From an uncultured Prevotella sp. (lineage in GTDB: Bacteria; Bacteroidota; Bacteroidia; Bacteroidales; Bacteroidaceae), in assembly GCA_900544825.1 (NCBI GenBank), contig UQWP01000001.1, forward strand, positions 52,511-116,510: DNA of 64,000 nt, read 5' to 3'. Position 1 is the stretch's first letter. Each line of letters begins with the position of its first letter. Positions 52,268 through 61,500 of this stretch are shown piece after piece. The notes beneath the pieces are model-generated. The model was not told where the DNA came from and ran no database searches. It worked only from the letters and a program-made list of their open reading frames with translations. The translations under genes were made by a program, and so were the position numbers.

Positions 52268-53119
52268 ATGAAAGTAATCAATAAGATTGTTGACCTCCAG
52301 AACGAACTTTTCGATCGTTGCAAGGAGGGAAAGGAAATCGGCCTTGTGCCAACTATGGGCGCGCTTCATGAGGGTCATGCCTCTCTGGTTAAGCGCAGTG
52401 TTAAGGAAAACGGTGTTACGGTAGTTTCCGTTTTCTTGAATCCTACTCAGTTTAATGACAAGGGTGACCTGGAGCGTTATCCACGTACACTCGATGCTGA
52501 CTGCAAGCTCCTCGAGGCTTGTGGCGCTGACTATGTGTTTGCTCCTTCTGTAGAGGAGATGTATCCTACACCGGATACCCGCCACTTCGAGTTCCCTCCG
52601 GTAAGTACCGTTATGGAGGGTGCCAAGCGTCCGGGCCACTTCAATGGTGTATGCCAGGTGGTAAGTCGCCTGTTCTATATCGTTCGTCCTACCCGTGCTT
52701 ATTTCGGTGAGAAAGACTGGCAGCAGATTGCTGTCATCAAGCAGCTCGTGAAGTACATCAACAGTGATGTGCAGATTGTGGAGTGTCCTATCATCCGTGA
52801 TGAGGATGGCTTGGCTAAGAGCAGCCGCAATACCTTGCTGACTGCTGATGAGCGTACCATAGCGCCTAATATCTACAAGGCTCTGAAGGCGAGCGTAGAG
52901 TTTGCCAAGAATCATACCGTGCAGGAAACTCACGACAAAGTTGTGAACGACATCAATGCCGTAGAGGGTCTGGAGGTAGAGTATTTCCAGATTGTGGATG
53001 GCGACAGCCTGCAGGATGTTTCTTCATGGGAAGATAGCGCCTATGTGGTAGGTTGCATCACCGTATATTGCGGCAAGACACCTATCCGTCTCATCGACCA
53101 TATCAAGTATAAAGGATAA
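52268..53119 (+). CDS. panC: PanC, pantothenate synthetase
   Basis: The product has 283 residues from the ATG at 52268 (after AAGAAG). An earlier TTG at 52244 lies in the promoter-like TTATTTTG stretch and is not used. Motifs: [17 protein letters not shown] (HIGH-like ATP site), [50 protein letters not shown] and the KMSKS-like AKSSRN. It joins pantoate and beta-alanine with ATP. panD follows 87 bp on, so the two supply beta-alanine and use it. Confidence 0.96.
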   Translation: MKVINKIVDLQNELFDRCKEGKEIGLVPTMGALHEGHASLVKRSVKENGVTVVSVFLNPTQFNDKGDLERYPRTLDADCKLLEACGADYVFAPSVEEMYPTPDTRHFEFPPVSTVMEGAKRPGHFNGVCQVVSRLFYIVRPTRAYFGEKDWQQIAVIKQLVKYINSDVQIVECPIIRDEDGLAKSSRNTLLTADERTIAPNIYKALKASVEFAKNHTVQETHDKVVNDINAVEGLEVEYFQIVDGDSLQDVSSWEDSAYVVGCITVYCGKTPIRLIDHIKYKG

Positions 53120-53121
53120 TT

Positions 53122-53165
53122 CCTCTATAGAATGATGAAGGAATCATTCTTCTATAGGTTTTCTT
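53122..53165 (+). promoter_or_regulatory. Hairpin between panC and panD
   Basis: AGAATGAT (53129-53136) pairs with ATCATTCT (53143-53150), extended by CTATAG on both sides, then TTTTCTTT. It resembles a weak terminator or attenuator within the pan operon. Confidence 0.45.
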
Positions 53166-53206
53166 TATGATTAAGTTTAATCCGTAATAGAAGTAATAAC
53201 AGAACA

Positions 53207-53551
53207 ATGCAGATTGAAGTATTGAAGAGTAAGCTCCATTGTGTGACAGTAACTGAGGCAAACCTGAATTATATGGGTAGCATCACGATAGATGAGGATC
53301 TGATGGACGCTGCTAACCTGATAGCAGGAGAGAAGGTGCAGATTGTGGATAACAACAATGGTGAGCGCCTGGAGACCTACATCATCAAGGGTGAGCGTGG
53401 CAGCGGTTGCATCTGCCTGAATGGTGCAGCAGCTCGCAAGGTGCAGGTGGGTGATACCGTCATCATCATCGCCTATGCCCTGATGGATTTTGAGGAGGCA
53501 AAGACCTTCAAGCCTACCGTGGTTTTTCCGAAAGAGGGAAACAAGGTATAA
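53207..53551 (+). CDS. panD: PanD, aspartate 1-decarboxylase
   Basis: The product has 114 residues. It is a pyruvoyl enzyme: the self-cleavage site Gly24-Ser25 lies in NYMGSITID, giving beta- and alpha-chains with the pyruvoyl group from Ser25. [30 protein letters not shown] is the family core. It makes beta-alanine from aspartate for PanC. Confidence 0.96.
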   Translation: MQIEVLKSKLHCVTVTEANLNYMGSITIDEDLMDAANLIAGEKVQIVDNNNGERLETYIIKGERGSGCICLNGAAARKVQVGDTVIIIAYALMDFEEAKTFKPTVVFPKEGNKV

Positions 53552-53606
53552 ATATCGTATGATGATATAGCATCATATGATTGATTATCTCCCATGATGA
53601 GAAATG

Positions 53607-53650
53607 AATATGCGTTCCTGTGGATAGATGAATCCGTAGGAACGCATATT
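53607..53650 (+). terminator. Hairpin after panD
   Basis: AATATGCGTTCCT (53607-53619) pairs with AGGAACGCATATT (53638-53650). A long stem with no strong T run, so a probable terminator or RNA end protector. Confidence 0.5.
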
Positions 53651-53651
53651 T

Positions 53652-53774
53652 GCTTTAAGGCTCTTTTGAAGTTGCTTTAAGGCTCTTTTGAAGTTGCTTT
53701 AAGGCTCTTTTGAGGTTGGTTTAAGGCTTACGTAACGTTTATCTAAGCCTTAAACCAACTCCAAAAGAGCCTTA
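53652..53774 (+). repeat. Four tandem 22 bp units with an inverted continuation
   Basis: GCTTTAAGGCTCTTTTGAAG-type units start at 53652, 53674, 53696 and 53718 (22 bp period; the fourth is only partly conserved). The reverse complement of the last one and a half units follows at 53745-53774, so the right half can fold into a long hairpin. Lies between panD and the convergent pstA. Confidence 0.85.
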
Positions 53775-53787
53775 TTTCGATTTCAGT

Positions 53788-54615
53788 TTATACTTTGTTT
53801 TTAGAGAAATGACTCATGATGAAACGGCCCCCGAAGCTCAATATCAAAACGATGATGGTGAGCACCACGGCTGCGGCATACGCTCTGTTCTGGACATCCT
53901 CCTGCGGTGCGCTTAACTGGAAGAACACGCTCAGGGGGAGGGTGGCAGCCTGCTGGTTCAATCCATGCGGGATATGATCGGAGAATCCTGCCGTAAACAT
54001 CACTCCGGCGCAATCGCTGATGGCTCTACCTATACTTAATAAGGTAGCGGTGGCGATGGCTGGCGCAATCTGTCTCAATACCACACCGATGGTTTCTATC
54101 CTCGTGGCACCCAGACTATACGATGAGTCGAGAATCTCCTGCGGAATCGTCTTCGCCACTTCATCCATCGAACGGATGAGTATCGGAACGATGAGAAGGG
54201 TGGTAACGAGGATACCTCCGCCCAGCGATGCCCTGATTCCCAACCATACCATCAGGGTAAAGGCGAAGGAACCATAAACGATGCTCGGAATACCGAAGAG
54301 CGTATCGTATGCCAGTCGGGCTACATATCCGAATCTCGAATTAGGCTTGAGATACACATTCATATAGAATACCACGGGCAGCGAGATGATGAGTCCGAGC
54401 AGCGTAGAACCGCCCACGATATAAAGGCTTCCCACAATGGCATTGAGGAAACCGCCCTTGCCGCCCAGATAGAATCCGCCACTAGGCAATTGGCTCACCA
54501 TCTCCCAGGAGAGCACCGGAAGTCCTCGCCTGAAAATGGTATAAAGAACGCTCAGTACGAAGAAGGCAACAATGCCTATCGACAGGAGCATCAAAACACC
54601 AGAAGGTACCGGCAA
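53788..54615 (-). pseudogene. PstA-like ABC permease, start lost by a deletion fusing it to pstC
   Basis: An open frame of about 275 codons; the first ATG is at 54591. PstA features: first helix VLMLLSIGIVAFFVLSVLYTIF, GGFLNAIVGSLYIVG, the EAA-type loop YSLGATRIETIGVVLRQIAPAIATATLLSIGRAISDCAGVMFTAGF, five or six helices. Upstream, the frame enters sequence that belongs to pstC in a different frame, so the native pstA start and the rest of pstC are gone. The permease core itself looks whole and might be made from the internal ATG. Neighbouring cys genes suggest an oxyanion such as sulfate, not necessarily phosphate (inference). No pstB or pstS follows. Confidence 0.75.
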
Positions 54616-54817
54616 GGAAAGGCAGGAATCCGAACTTGCCTTCCATCGGTCGCCAGTTGCTCTCTGTGAGGAGTTCCCACAGGCTATACTGTCTCAATAT
54701 CGGCTCCGACTTGATAAACAGTCCCACTGCCATGATGATTACCAGGAATATGGAGGCGATGGTCAAGAGAAACATCACCTGTCCTGCTATCTTATCCTTT
54801 GCTATTCTATAATTCAT
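54600..54817 (-). pseudogene. PstC-like permease, N-terminal fragment
   Basis: The ATG at 54817 opens 73 residues of a PstC-type permease: cytoplasmic start NYRIAKDKIAGQ, first helix VMFLLTIASIFLVIIMAVGLFI and the conserved KFGFLPFLAGTFW. After GGTACCTTCTGG (54599-54610) the sequence becomes that of pstA, out of frame. About 200 or more codons of pstC are missing. The fragment frame runs on to 54482 as nonsense. Confidence 0.75.
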
Positions 54818-54829
54818 ACTCGTATTTTA

Positions 54830-54907
54830 TTATCCGAATAGGCTAACGCCCAATCCCAGCAGCAGGAAAGCTGCTGCCTCCAGGATATTGATGATCAAAT
54901 TCTTCAT
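54830..54907 (-). CDS. 25-residue single-helix membrane peptide ahead of pstC
   Basis: ATG at 54905-54907, TAA at 54830-54832, 12 bp before the pstC start. The peptide (KNLIINILEAAAFLLLGLGV, then SLFG) is one hydrophobic helix. Its position directly in front of the permease genes suggests a transporter accessory peptide, as seen for other membrane complexes. No homology could be checked. Confidence 0.45.
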   Translation of the reverse strand: MKNLIINILEAAAFLLLGLGVSLFG

Positions 54908-54945
54908 AAGCCAATCCTATTTTATAATCTCAGAAAAGAGAAATT

Positions 54946-55671
54946 TTAACTTCTCTGATGCAGTCCGCATTCTCGGTGCTCCGGCGATTCCTACCACCAT
55001 CTTCCGGCTCGGATATCCTCACCTGGTTGGATGGCCCTTGTACAAGGTTGGCAGCCGATGCTCGGATAGCCCTTGTCCTGCAGCTTGTTATAAGGCACAT
55101 GGTGTTTCTTTACATACTGCTCCACATCCTCTTCACTCCAGTTGATGAGCGGGTTCACCTTGATCAGGTTATGGATGTCATCCCATTCCACCACCTGCAT
55201 ATCCTTGCGGGTCACGCTCTGCTGCTTTCTCAATCCGCAGATCCATACATCCTGTCCCTGCATCGCCCGTTTTAAGGGTTCCAGCTTTCTCACCTGACAG
55301 CAGCGGTGTCGGCTTTCTATCGAATTATAGAAGAGGTTGATGCCCTCTTCCTTCACCATCTGCTGCACCGCCTCGTAGTTCGGGAAGAACACTTCCAGGT
55401 TGATGCCATACGTCAGATTGGTCTTGTCGATGAGCTGGTAGGTCTCCGGAAAGAGTCTGCCGGTATCGAGTGTGAAGATACGGGCAGTTTTATCCGTCTT
55501 CACGATGATGTCGGTAAGTGTCTGGTCCTCGATGCTGAGAGAAGAAGAAAGAGCGATGCGCCCTTTGAATGCCTGCAGGAAATAACCGACGATATCCTCG
55601 GCAGGCGCATCGCTGAATTTCTTATTGAGTTCCGGAACGAGAGACTGAAATTTCTGCATTTTATATATCAT
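54946..55671 (-). pseudogene. cysH: CysH, APS reductase, interrupted by TAG before the ECGLH motif
   Basis: The frame runs from ATG 55671 (or 55659) to a TAG at 54991-54993, 226 residues. It has the PP-loop reductase core (ALSSSLSIEDQTLTDII, IFTLDTGRLFPETY) and the four cysteines of a [4Fe-4S] APS reductase (Cys124-Cys125 and Cys207/Cys210). Beyond the TAG the same frame continues ESPEHRECGLHQRS to a TAA at 54946. ECGLH holds the catalytic cysteine. A TGG to TAG change in the expected WWWE motif explains the stop. Without read-through the enzyme lacks its nucleophile. It would reduce APS to sulfite. Confidence 0.85.
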
Positions 55672-55697
55672 GCTGTAATGTTTTGATGTCTAATGTT

Positions 55698-55889
55698 CTA
55701 TATAATATTCATTATTTCGAGAATAGATATAACTATGAACACAAAATAAATGATTACATCAGTGCTGTTTTGTATTCGTAACTGTGACATTTGTCTTTTT
55801 CCTTTGTATCTGTTTTCAATCTTTATCCTATATAATAGGGTAAGTATAAAACATAGCGAGGAAATTACAAACCAAATATAAGCTCTCAT
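55698..55889 (-). CDS. Small two-helix membrane protein, possible immunity protein
   Basis: The product has 63 residues from ATG 55889, 11 bp after the lipoprotein gene. Helix one is AYIWFVISSLCFILTLLY and helix two VIIYFVFIVISILEIMNII, joined by a basic loop (RIKIENRYKGKRQMSQLRIQN). The open frame extends to 55946 inside the lipoprotein gene, without signal character. Not recognised. AT-rich, like its partner and unlike the flanking cys genes. Confidence 0.55.
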   Translation of the reverse strand: MRAYIWFVISSLCFILTLLYRIKIENRYKGKRQMSQLRIQNSTDVIIYFVFIVISILEIMNII

Positions 55890-55900
55890 AATTATGATAA

Positions 55901-56452
55901 TTATTCTGCAAGACACATAGCCATGTCTATTGCGAAAAATGCCCATCCAACATAAGGTATGGCTCTTCTAGCAATAATTTTTCCTATGGCTCTTACTGCT
56001 CCTCTTCCTGTTACAAGACTTCTTATTCCTAGCCCTTCAAGTACGCATCCTCCCAGAGATGTTCTTGTTGTTGTCTGCATTGCTTCTGTTTTTTGAAGTT
56101 CTGCTATAGCAATTGCGTAAACAGCAATTCTAGGATCAGAATTATCACTAAAAAACTCTTCGTAATCAACATCATTAAGTTGAAGAAAATTAATACTCTC
56201 TTTTACGAGTAGTGACACTGTTTCAGTTTGTTCTTCGTTTACGCTTCTTGTTTCTTCGTGTTTAACGATTTCACCAATTTTTGAAATATAGGTTGGAACT
56301 CCTTTTATTTCTATTTTATCAGAAGGCAGTTCTGGTGTGTTATCTACAGAAGAAATCTCAGGTGTATTATCGTCGGAAGTACAACTTGAGCCTACGAACA
56401 AAAATAGTAAGAGCAAGATACTATTGCTTAGAAAATCAAAAACTTTTTTCAT
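55901..56452 (-). CDS. AT-rich lipoprotein with Gly-Gly-Cys / hydrophobic C-terminal tail
   Basis: The product has 183 residues. Lipoprotein signal (SILLLLFLFVGSSC, Cys24), a short duplicated motif DNTPEISSVDNTPELPSD, an acidic helical middle (about 45-125), then TSLGGC (132-136). The last 48 residues are glycine-rich, basic and hydrophobic (LGIRSLVTGRGAVRAIGKII, RAIPYVGWAFFAIDMAMC) with two cysteines (136, 180). The tail resembles bacteriocin-like or pore-forming segments, but no family is recognised. Inserted between cysN and cysH with the small membrane gene. A conserved surface lipoprotein of other function is the alternative. Confidence 0.65.
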   Translation of the reverse strand: MKKVFDFLSNSILLLLFLFVGSSCTSDDNTPEISSVDNTPELPSDKIEIKGVPTYISKIGEIVKHEETRSVNEEQTETVSLLVKESINFLQLNDVDYEEFFSDNSDPRIAVYAIAIAELQKTEAMQTTTRTSLGGCVLEGLGIRSLVTGRGAVRAIGKIIARRAIPYVGWAFFAIDMAMCLAE

Positions 56453-56492
56453 TTGTTGTATTTTTTATTAATGTTGTTAACTGTTATTTTAA

Positions 56493-57497
56493 TTATTTAA
56501 TCAATCCTGCTCCCACGGTCTCATTCGTATCCGGGTCGATGAAGATGAGGCTGCCCGTTACTTTATTCTCCGTGTATTTGTCGAATACCAATGGGGTGGC
56601 GGTGTGGATGGTGATTTCGGCAATATCGTTCATTTTCAATTCCGATACACCCTCTTCCTTCTCCAGCGTGTTGATGTTGCGGCGATAGTTGATGCTGCGA
56701 ATCAAACCCTGAGTCTCGAAGGTTGCCTGGCGAATAACGTATTTGTTTCTTACGGCAGCAGGGCGCTCGTTGAACCAGCAAACATCCAATGTGATATCCT
56801 GTTCGATGCTAGGCTGCTTCTCGTCTGCCTTCACGAGGGTATCGCCACGCGAAATGTCGATATCATCGTTCAGCGTCAGGGTAACGCTCATTGGGGCATA
56901 CGCCTCTTCCAGATGCTCCTCTACGAAGTCGATGCTTTTTACGGTGCTCTCCGTGCCCGATGGCAACACTCTGATCTTATCGCCCGGACGGATGATGCCA
57001 CCGCTTACTCTGCCCGCATAACCACGATAGTCTGGGAACTGGCTGCTGATAGGACGAATCACATACTGTACTGGGAAGCGGAAGAAATCGCTCACCGTTT
57101 TATGACCCACCGGAACCGTCTCCAGATAGTTCAGTAAGGTAGGACCCTCGTACCAGGTAGTCTTATTGCTCTTGTTCACCACGTTGTCGCCATCCTTGGC
57201 GCTGATAGGGATGAACACCACGTTCTTGATATCCAATGCCTCCGACATCTTCTTATAGTCGGCAACAATCTTATCATATACATCTTTACTGAAATCAACC
57301 AAGTCCATCTTGTTGATAGCCACCAGAATATGAGGTATTCCGAGCAGTGAAGAAATATAGCTGTGACGCACGGTCTGTTCCAACACGCCATGGCGTGCAT
57401 CGATGAGAATGATGCTCAGATCGGCTGTACTGGCACCCGTCACCATGTTGCGTGTATATTGAATATGTCCCGGAGTATCAGCGATGATAAACTTGCG
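56493..57497 (-). pseudogene. cysN: CysN-like sulfate adenylyltransferase GTPase subunit, C-terminal part of a chimera
   Basis: From [41 protein letters not shown] (starting at 57497) to the stop at 56493, this is CysN from the G3 motif onward. It includes AINKMDLV (G4), the elongation-factor-like beta-barrels and the C-terminal GSLIFIDPDTNETVGAGLIK. The P-loop and switch I are not in this frame; they lie in the upstream part (57493-57882) in another frame. An ATG at 57518 gives a 341-residue open frame whose first seven residues are out-of-frame sequence. With CysD, CysN would make APS from ATP and sulfate. Confidence 0.82.
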
Positions 57498-57882
57498 TAA
57501 TGACACCCATACGTGCATCCACCAGAATAATTGCCAAGTTAGCTGTAGAGCCCCCGGTAATCATGTTGCGTGTGTACTGCTCGTGTCCCGGAGTGTCGGC
57601 AATGATGAACTTACGGTTATTCGTACTGAAATAGCGGTAAGCCACATCGATGGTGATGCCCTGTTCGCGCTCTGCACGGAGACCATCCGTGAGCAAAGCC
57701 AGGTTCACTTCTTCATTACCACGGCTCTTGCTTGCAGCCTCCACAGCCTCCAACTGATCTTCGAAAATCGACTTGCTATCATAAAGCAATCTTCCTATCA
57801 AAGTACTCTTTCCATCGTCCACGCTGCCCGCAGTAGAGAAGCGGAGCAGCTCCATATCTAAATAACCTCTTGTAGATTCCAT
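57478..57882 (-). pseudogene. cysN: CysN-like GTPase subunit, N-terminal part of a chimera
   Basis: The product has 134 residues: [26 protein letters not shown] (P-loop), [23 protein letters not shown] (switch I), [41 protein letters not shown], then four junk residues and a stop. The G3 segment occurs again, 25 percent or more different at the protein level, at the start of the downstream part. The two are joined at the shared bases CGCAA (about 57493-57497). This looks like a junction between two different cysN-type genes. Confidence 0.82.
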
Positions 57883-57951
57883 CTTGTTCTCTTTTAAATG
57901 TTAAGTGTAAAAACATCAGCCTTGAAAGCTCAAGGCTCAAAGTTCAAAGTC

Positions 57952-58341
57952 CTAGAAGTATCCCGCCTTCTTGCGGTCTTCCATTGCCGTTTCGCTTCGC
58001 TTGTCATCGGCTCTTCCTCCACGTTCAGTCACACGGGTAGAAGCAATCTTGTCGATGCTTTTCTGCACGCTTCCCACGATGAGTTCGGCTCCGAGTTTCT
58101 TAGCCAGTTCATCACGATACTGGATGGTTTCCTCAAAGTTATGTCCCGTGTCGATATGGAGCAGCGGGAACGGAATCTTCGCCGGATAGAAAGCCTTGTA
58201 GGCAAGATATGTAATCACGATAGAATCCTTGCCACCCGAAAAGAGGATGACTGGACGCTCGAACTGGGCAGCTACTTCGCGGAGCACGTAGATAGATTCT
58301 GCCTCTAGTTCCTTGAGATGTTTGATAGTCTTATTGTCCAT
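57952..58341 (-). pseudogene. cysD: CysD, sulfate adenylyltransferase subunit 2, with an in-frame internal deletion
   Basis: The product has 129 residues where CysD normally has about 300. Residues 1-97 match the CysD N-terminus ([22 protein letters not shown]-loop [47 protein letters not shown]). Residues 98-129 match its C-terminus ([26 protein letters not shown]). The middle with the GGGRRDEEKARAKER-type region is missing without loss of frame. The PP-loop remains but the active site cannot be complete. First gene of the cys operon. Confidence 0.85.
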
Positions 58342-58376
58342 AATCTATGTCTTTTTTATTGTTATTTTTCTGGGTG

Positions 58377-58407
58377 CAAAGGTACTGCGATTTTGCCACT
58401 TGGGCAA
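58377..58407 (-). promoter_or_regulatory. Promoter of the cys operon
   Basis: On the minus strand, TTG (58407-58405) and TACCTTTG (58384-58377) are 20 bp apart. It is intact although the genes are damaged. Confidence 0.7.
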
Positions 58408-58451
58408 TACCACATGGGGTGTAAAAAGACTACCATACAGGGAGTAAAGAA

Positions 58452-58493
58452 CATACCATACATTTGGTATAAGACTGCCAAACGTATGGTATG
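58452..58493. promoter_or_regulatory. Large palindromic operator upstream of the cys promoter
   Basis: CATACCATACaTTTGG (58452-58467) and CCAAAcGTATGGTATG (58478-58493) are inverted repeats with a 10-nt spacer. A further ACCATAC lies at 58432-58438. The site is centred about 65 bp upstream of the -33 element, a position typical of an activator. The regulator is not in the window. Confidence 0.65.
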
Positions 58494-58569
58494 TATGACG
58501 GATAAGGATGTGTATCCTATATATAATAAGGTGTAATTACTTTATAATGAAGGGTGTAATTACGATGGG

Positions 58570-61500
58570 TTAAGGATAGATCTCGATATGGCTGCTGCCG
58601 GAGTTGCCATTCTTGATAATCCTTATCTGGGTGGTGATGCGCTCGCTCATCGTGTCGGTATGACTGATGACGCCCACCTTCTTGCCTTGCGAATTTTGCA
58701 GCATGGCGAGGGAGTCGATGACGGTGGCGAGGGTATCGGGGTCGAGGGTTCCGAAGCCTTCATCAATAAACAGGTTCTCGAAGGAGATGTTGCGGGAAGA
58801 CAACGCCGACAAGCCCAGGGCGAGACCGAGACTCACAATGAAGGTTTCGCCACCTGATAGGGAGGTGGTGTCTCGGATATCGTCGGCACGGTCGTGGTCG
58901 ATGACTCGGATGCCAAGGGAATGCTTCACCTGCTGCAGTTCGTAACGGCTGTTGAACTTTCTGATTTCCTGGTTGGCATGAGCTATCAGGAAACTGAGCG
59001 TATAGCATTGGGCTATCTTGCGCAGCGTCTTGCCGTCTGCTCCGATAGCATCCGTAATGGCTGTCCAGTCGTCCTTTTCCTGTGTTACGAGCTTCAGCGC
59101 CTCAGCCTTGTCACCCAACTGCTTCGCGGCTTCCTGATGGTTCTGCATTCTGGCGTTGGCAGCAATCAGTTCGTTGCGCTGGCTTCTCTCCTGATACTCC
59201 TGCTGAATGGCTAAGAGAGCATCCCGCGACTTGGCAGGCTGATGTTCCAAGTGCTGCTGATGTGCCTTTTCTGCGCTCTGGTAAAGGGCGGTAGTTGAAG
59301 CCACGGCTTTCTCCTTTTCGTCCTTTTCCCGTCGGATGGCATTCCAGTCTTCGGCAGAGTGAAGCATCTCCCAGATGGTATTACGGTCGATGAATCGTGG
59401 CTGGATACTTCTTTCGTCAGAGCCTTTTTCTTCTGAGTTTATCTCTTCGAAACCTTTTTCCTCGATGCCTTCCTCCTCGAAGTCTTTTCCTTCGATGCTC
59501 TTTTCTTCAAGCTGCTTATTATATTCCTCAATCCAAAGATCGAGTTCCTTTTCCTTCGCCTGCAGATTCTCTTTCATCGTCTTGTTATGAGACAGCATGG
59601 TTTGATGCGAACCTTTACTGTTGGCGAGTTCAGCCTTCAGTTTGTTGATGTTCTCGTTCTGGTTATCTGCAGCTTTCGTAGCTTCGTCCTTATCCGCAGT
59701 CAGTCTTTGTTCAGCCGTATCAGGCTCTTCGCCATTCAGAATCTGCTTGTATTGCGCCTGCCATTCCTCCATTTCCTTCCTGGCGCTATTCCATGTCTGA
59801 AGGGCTTTCTCGTAAGCCTCCTCCTTGCTCTTTTGCTGCGAGGTGAGGTTGATGGTAAGTACTTTCTGCTCAGCTAGTTTTGTAGCGCAGGTTGAAGCGC
59901 ATTCCTGAGCTTTGTTCTGTCTCGTTGAAGCCTTGCTTTCATACGCTGCTTCGTCCTTTACAGACTTATCCTTGAGTTGGGTCAGCCGTTCTATCTCTTT
60001 CTGAATCTGATTGAACAGGCTCAGTTTGCTGGTCGCATCTTTCGCCTTGTCGTCATAGATAGGCAAGAGCGATTTCAGTTCAGCTTCTGCCTTCGGAATC
60101 TTTGGATACTGAGCGATGAGCACCTTCCATTCCTCTTCGTAAGTTGCGATTTCTCCCGACAGTTTTTCCTGTTGCTTCTGGAGCGTCTGTACTTCGCCGT
60201 CGTTCTGTTTTCTTTCGCCGGAAAGATCCTTCTCCAGTTTCTGCTGCAGTTTCAGCAGATCCTCCTTGGCTTTCAGAAGTTGCGAGAGTTCCGTGGTGGC
60301 TTCCTCAAACTGCCTGTTGTCGGTATGATAAGGATGAGTCGTGCTGCCGCAAAGCGGACAAGGCTTGCCTTCGGTCAGGTTGGCGCGATGAATCTCCCAT
60401 TTCTCACTCACCATCAGGGTATAGGCATTTCTCAGCGTCAGGGTCTCTTGGGTCAGCGCCTCGATGGTCAACTTGCCCAGCGCCTCATCTATCTCTGCGT
60501 TTCTCTTGCCCAAGACCAGAATCCGCTCCTCATTCTTCTTTTTCTCTACTGTGGATGCGTCGAGATGCGCCACAACCTTGATGGCTTGCTGGACATCTTG
60601 CAGTTTCCGGTCGGCTACAGTCTTGCTGTTCTGCAGTTCCTCTATGTTCTGTCCGGCAGTCTTGTTCTTTTCCGTCTCCCAAGCCTGTTCTGCAGCTTGC
60701 GTCGCTTCGTGCAGAACCTGTTTCTGCTTCGCAATCTCTTCCTTTGTCGTTTTGAGGGCAAGGTTCGCTTTCTCCGTTTCAGCTTCCCATTTCTTGATGT
60801 TTCGGGCGTTTTCCTCCACGTCTTTCTGGGCAGATTGATTCTCTTTCTTTGCCGACTCCAATGCCTCTTTCTTTTCTTTCAGATTCGGCATTGCCGCTTC
60901 CATTTTTGTTTTCAGCGCTCTTGCTTCAGCGATAACCGGCAGGGTCTTTTCCTGCTGTTCCTGTGCCTTGCTGACTGCTTCCTTCAGACTGGCGAGAGTT
61001 TTCTCGCTTTCATCGATGGCAGACTCTTGGCTTTTGATGTTTCCTTCCGCTTTCAAGATGTTTCCTTCCTGTTCGTGGATGCTCTGCGTCTGTCGCTCCA
61101 CTTCCTGCAGCAGGTTGACGGCTGGCTGTACTTCATCGTGCAACTGCAGACGGAGAATCTGGGCTTGCATCTCTTTAACGGCATTTGCTGCTTGCTCCAT
61201 ATTCTCCTGACAGATAGTGATTTGCTTAACTTGCTTGTCGCTTTCCTCAAACCATTGCAAGTCTTTCGTGATGGCTTGCAACTGGCTGTCGAGTTCCTTC
61301 TCTGCCTTTTCCAGGCGGGCGATTTCCTCCTGCAGTTGGGCGAGTTCTTCATCGTTCAGCAGGTTCTGTTTTACGGCTTCCACCGATGCAGCCATCTGGT
61401 TGTAGGCATCCGTTGCCTGGTCTTTCGCCTTCTTGATTTCAGTAGCGATGTTCGTATAGGTTTCTTCGCATCCTATGAGTTTTTCCAGGAGTTCGTACCG

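Noticed and set aside
57478..57518. Programmed frameshift within cysN
   Set aside because: The G3 segment is duplicated with divergence, which a frameshift cannot explain.
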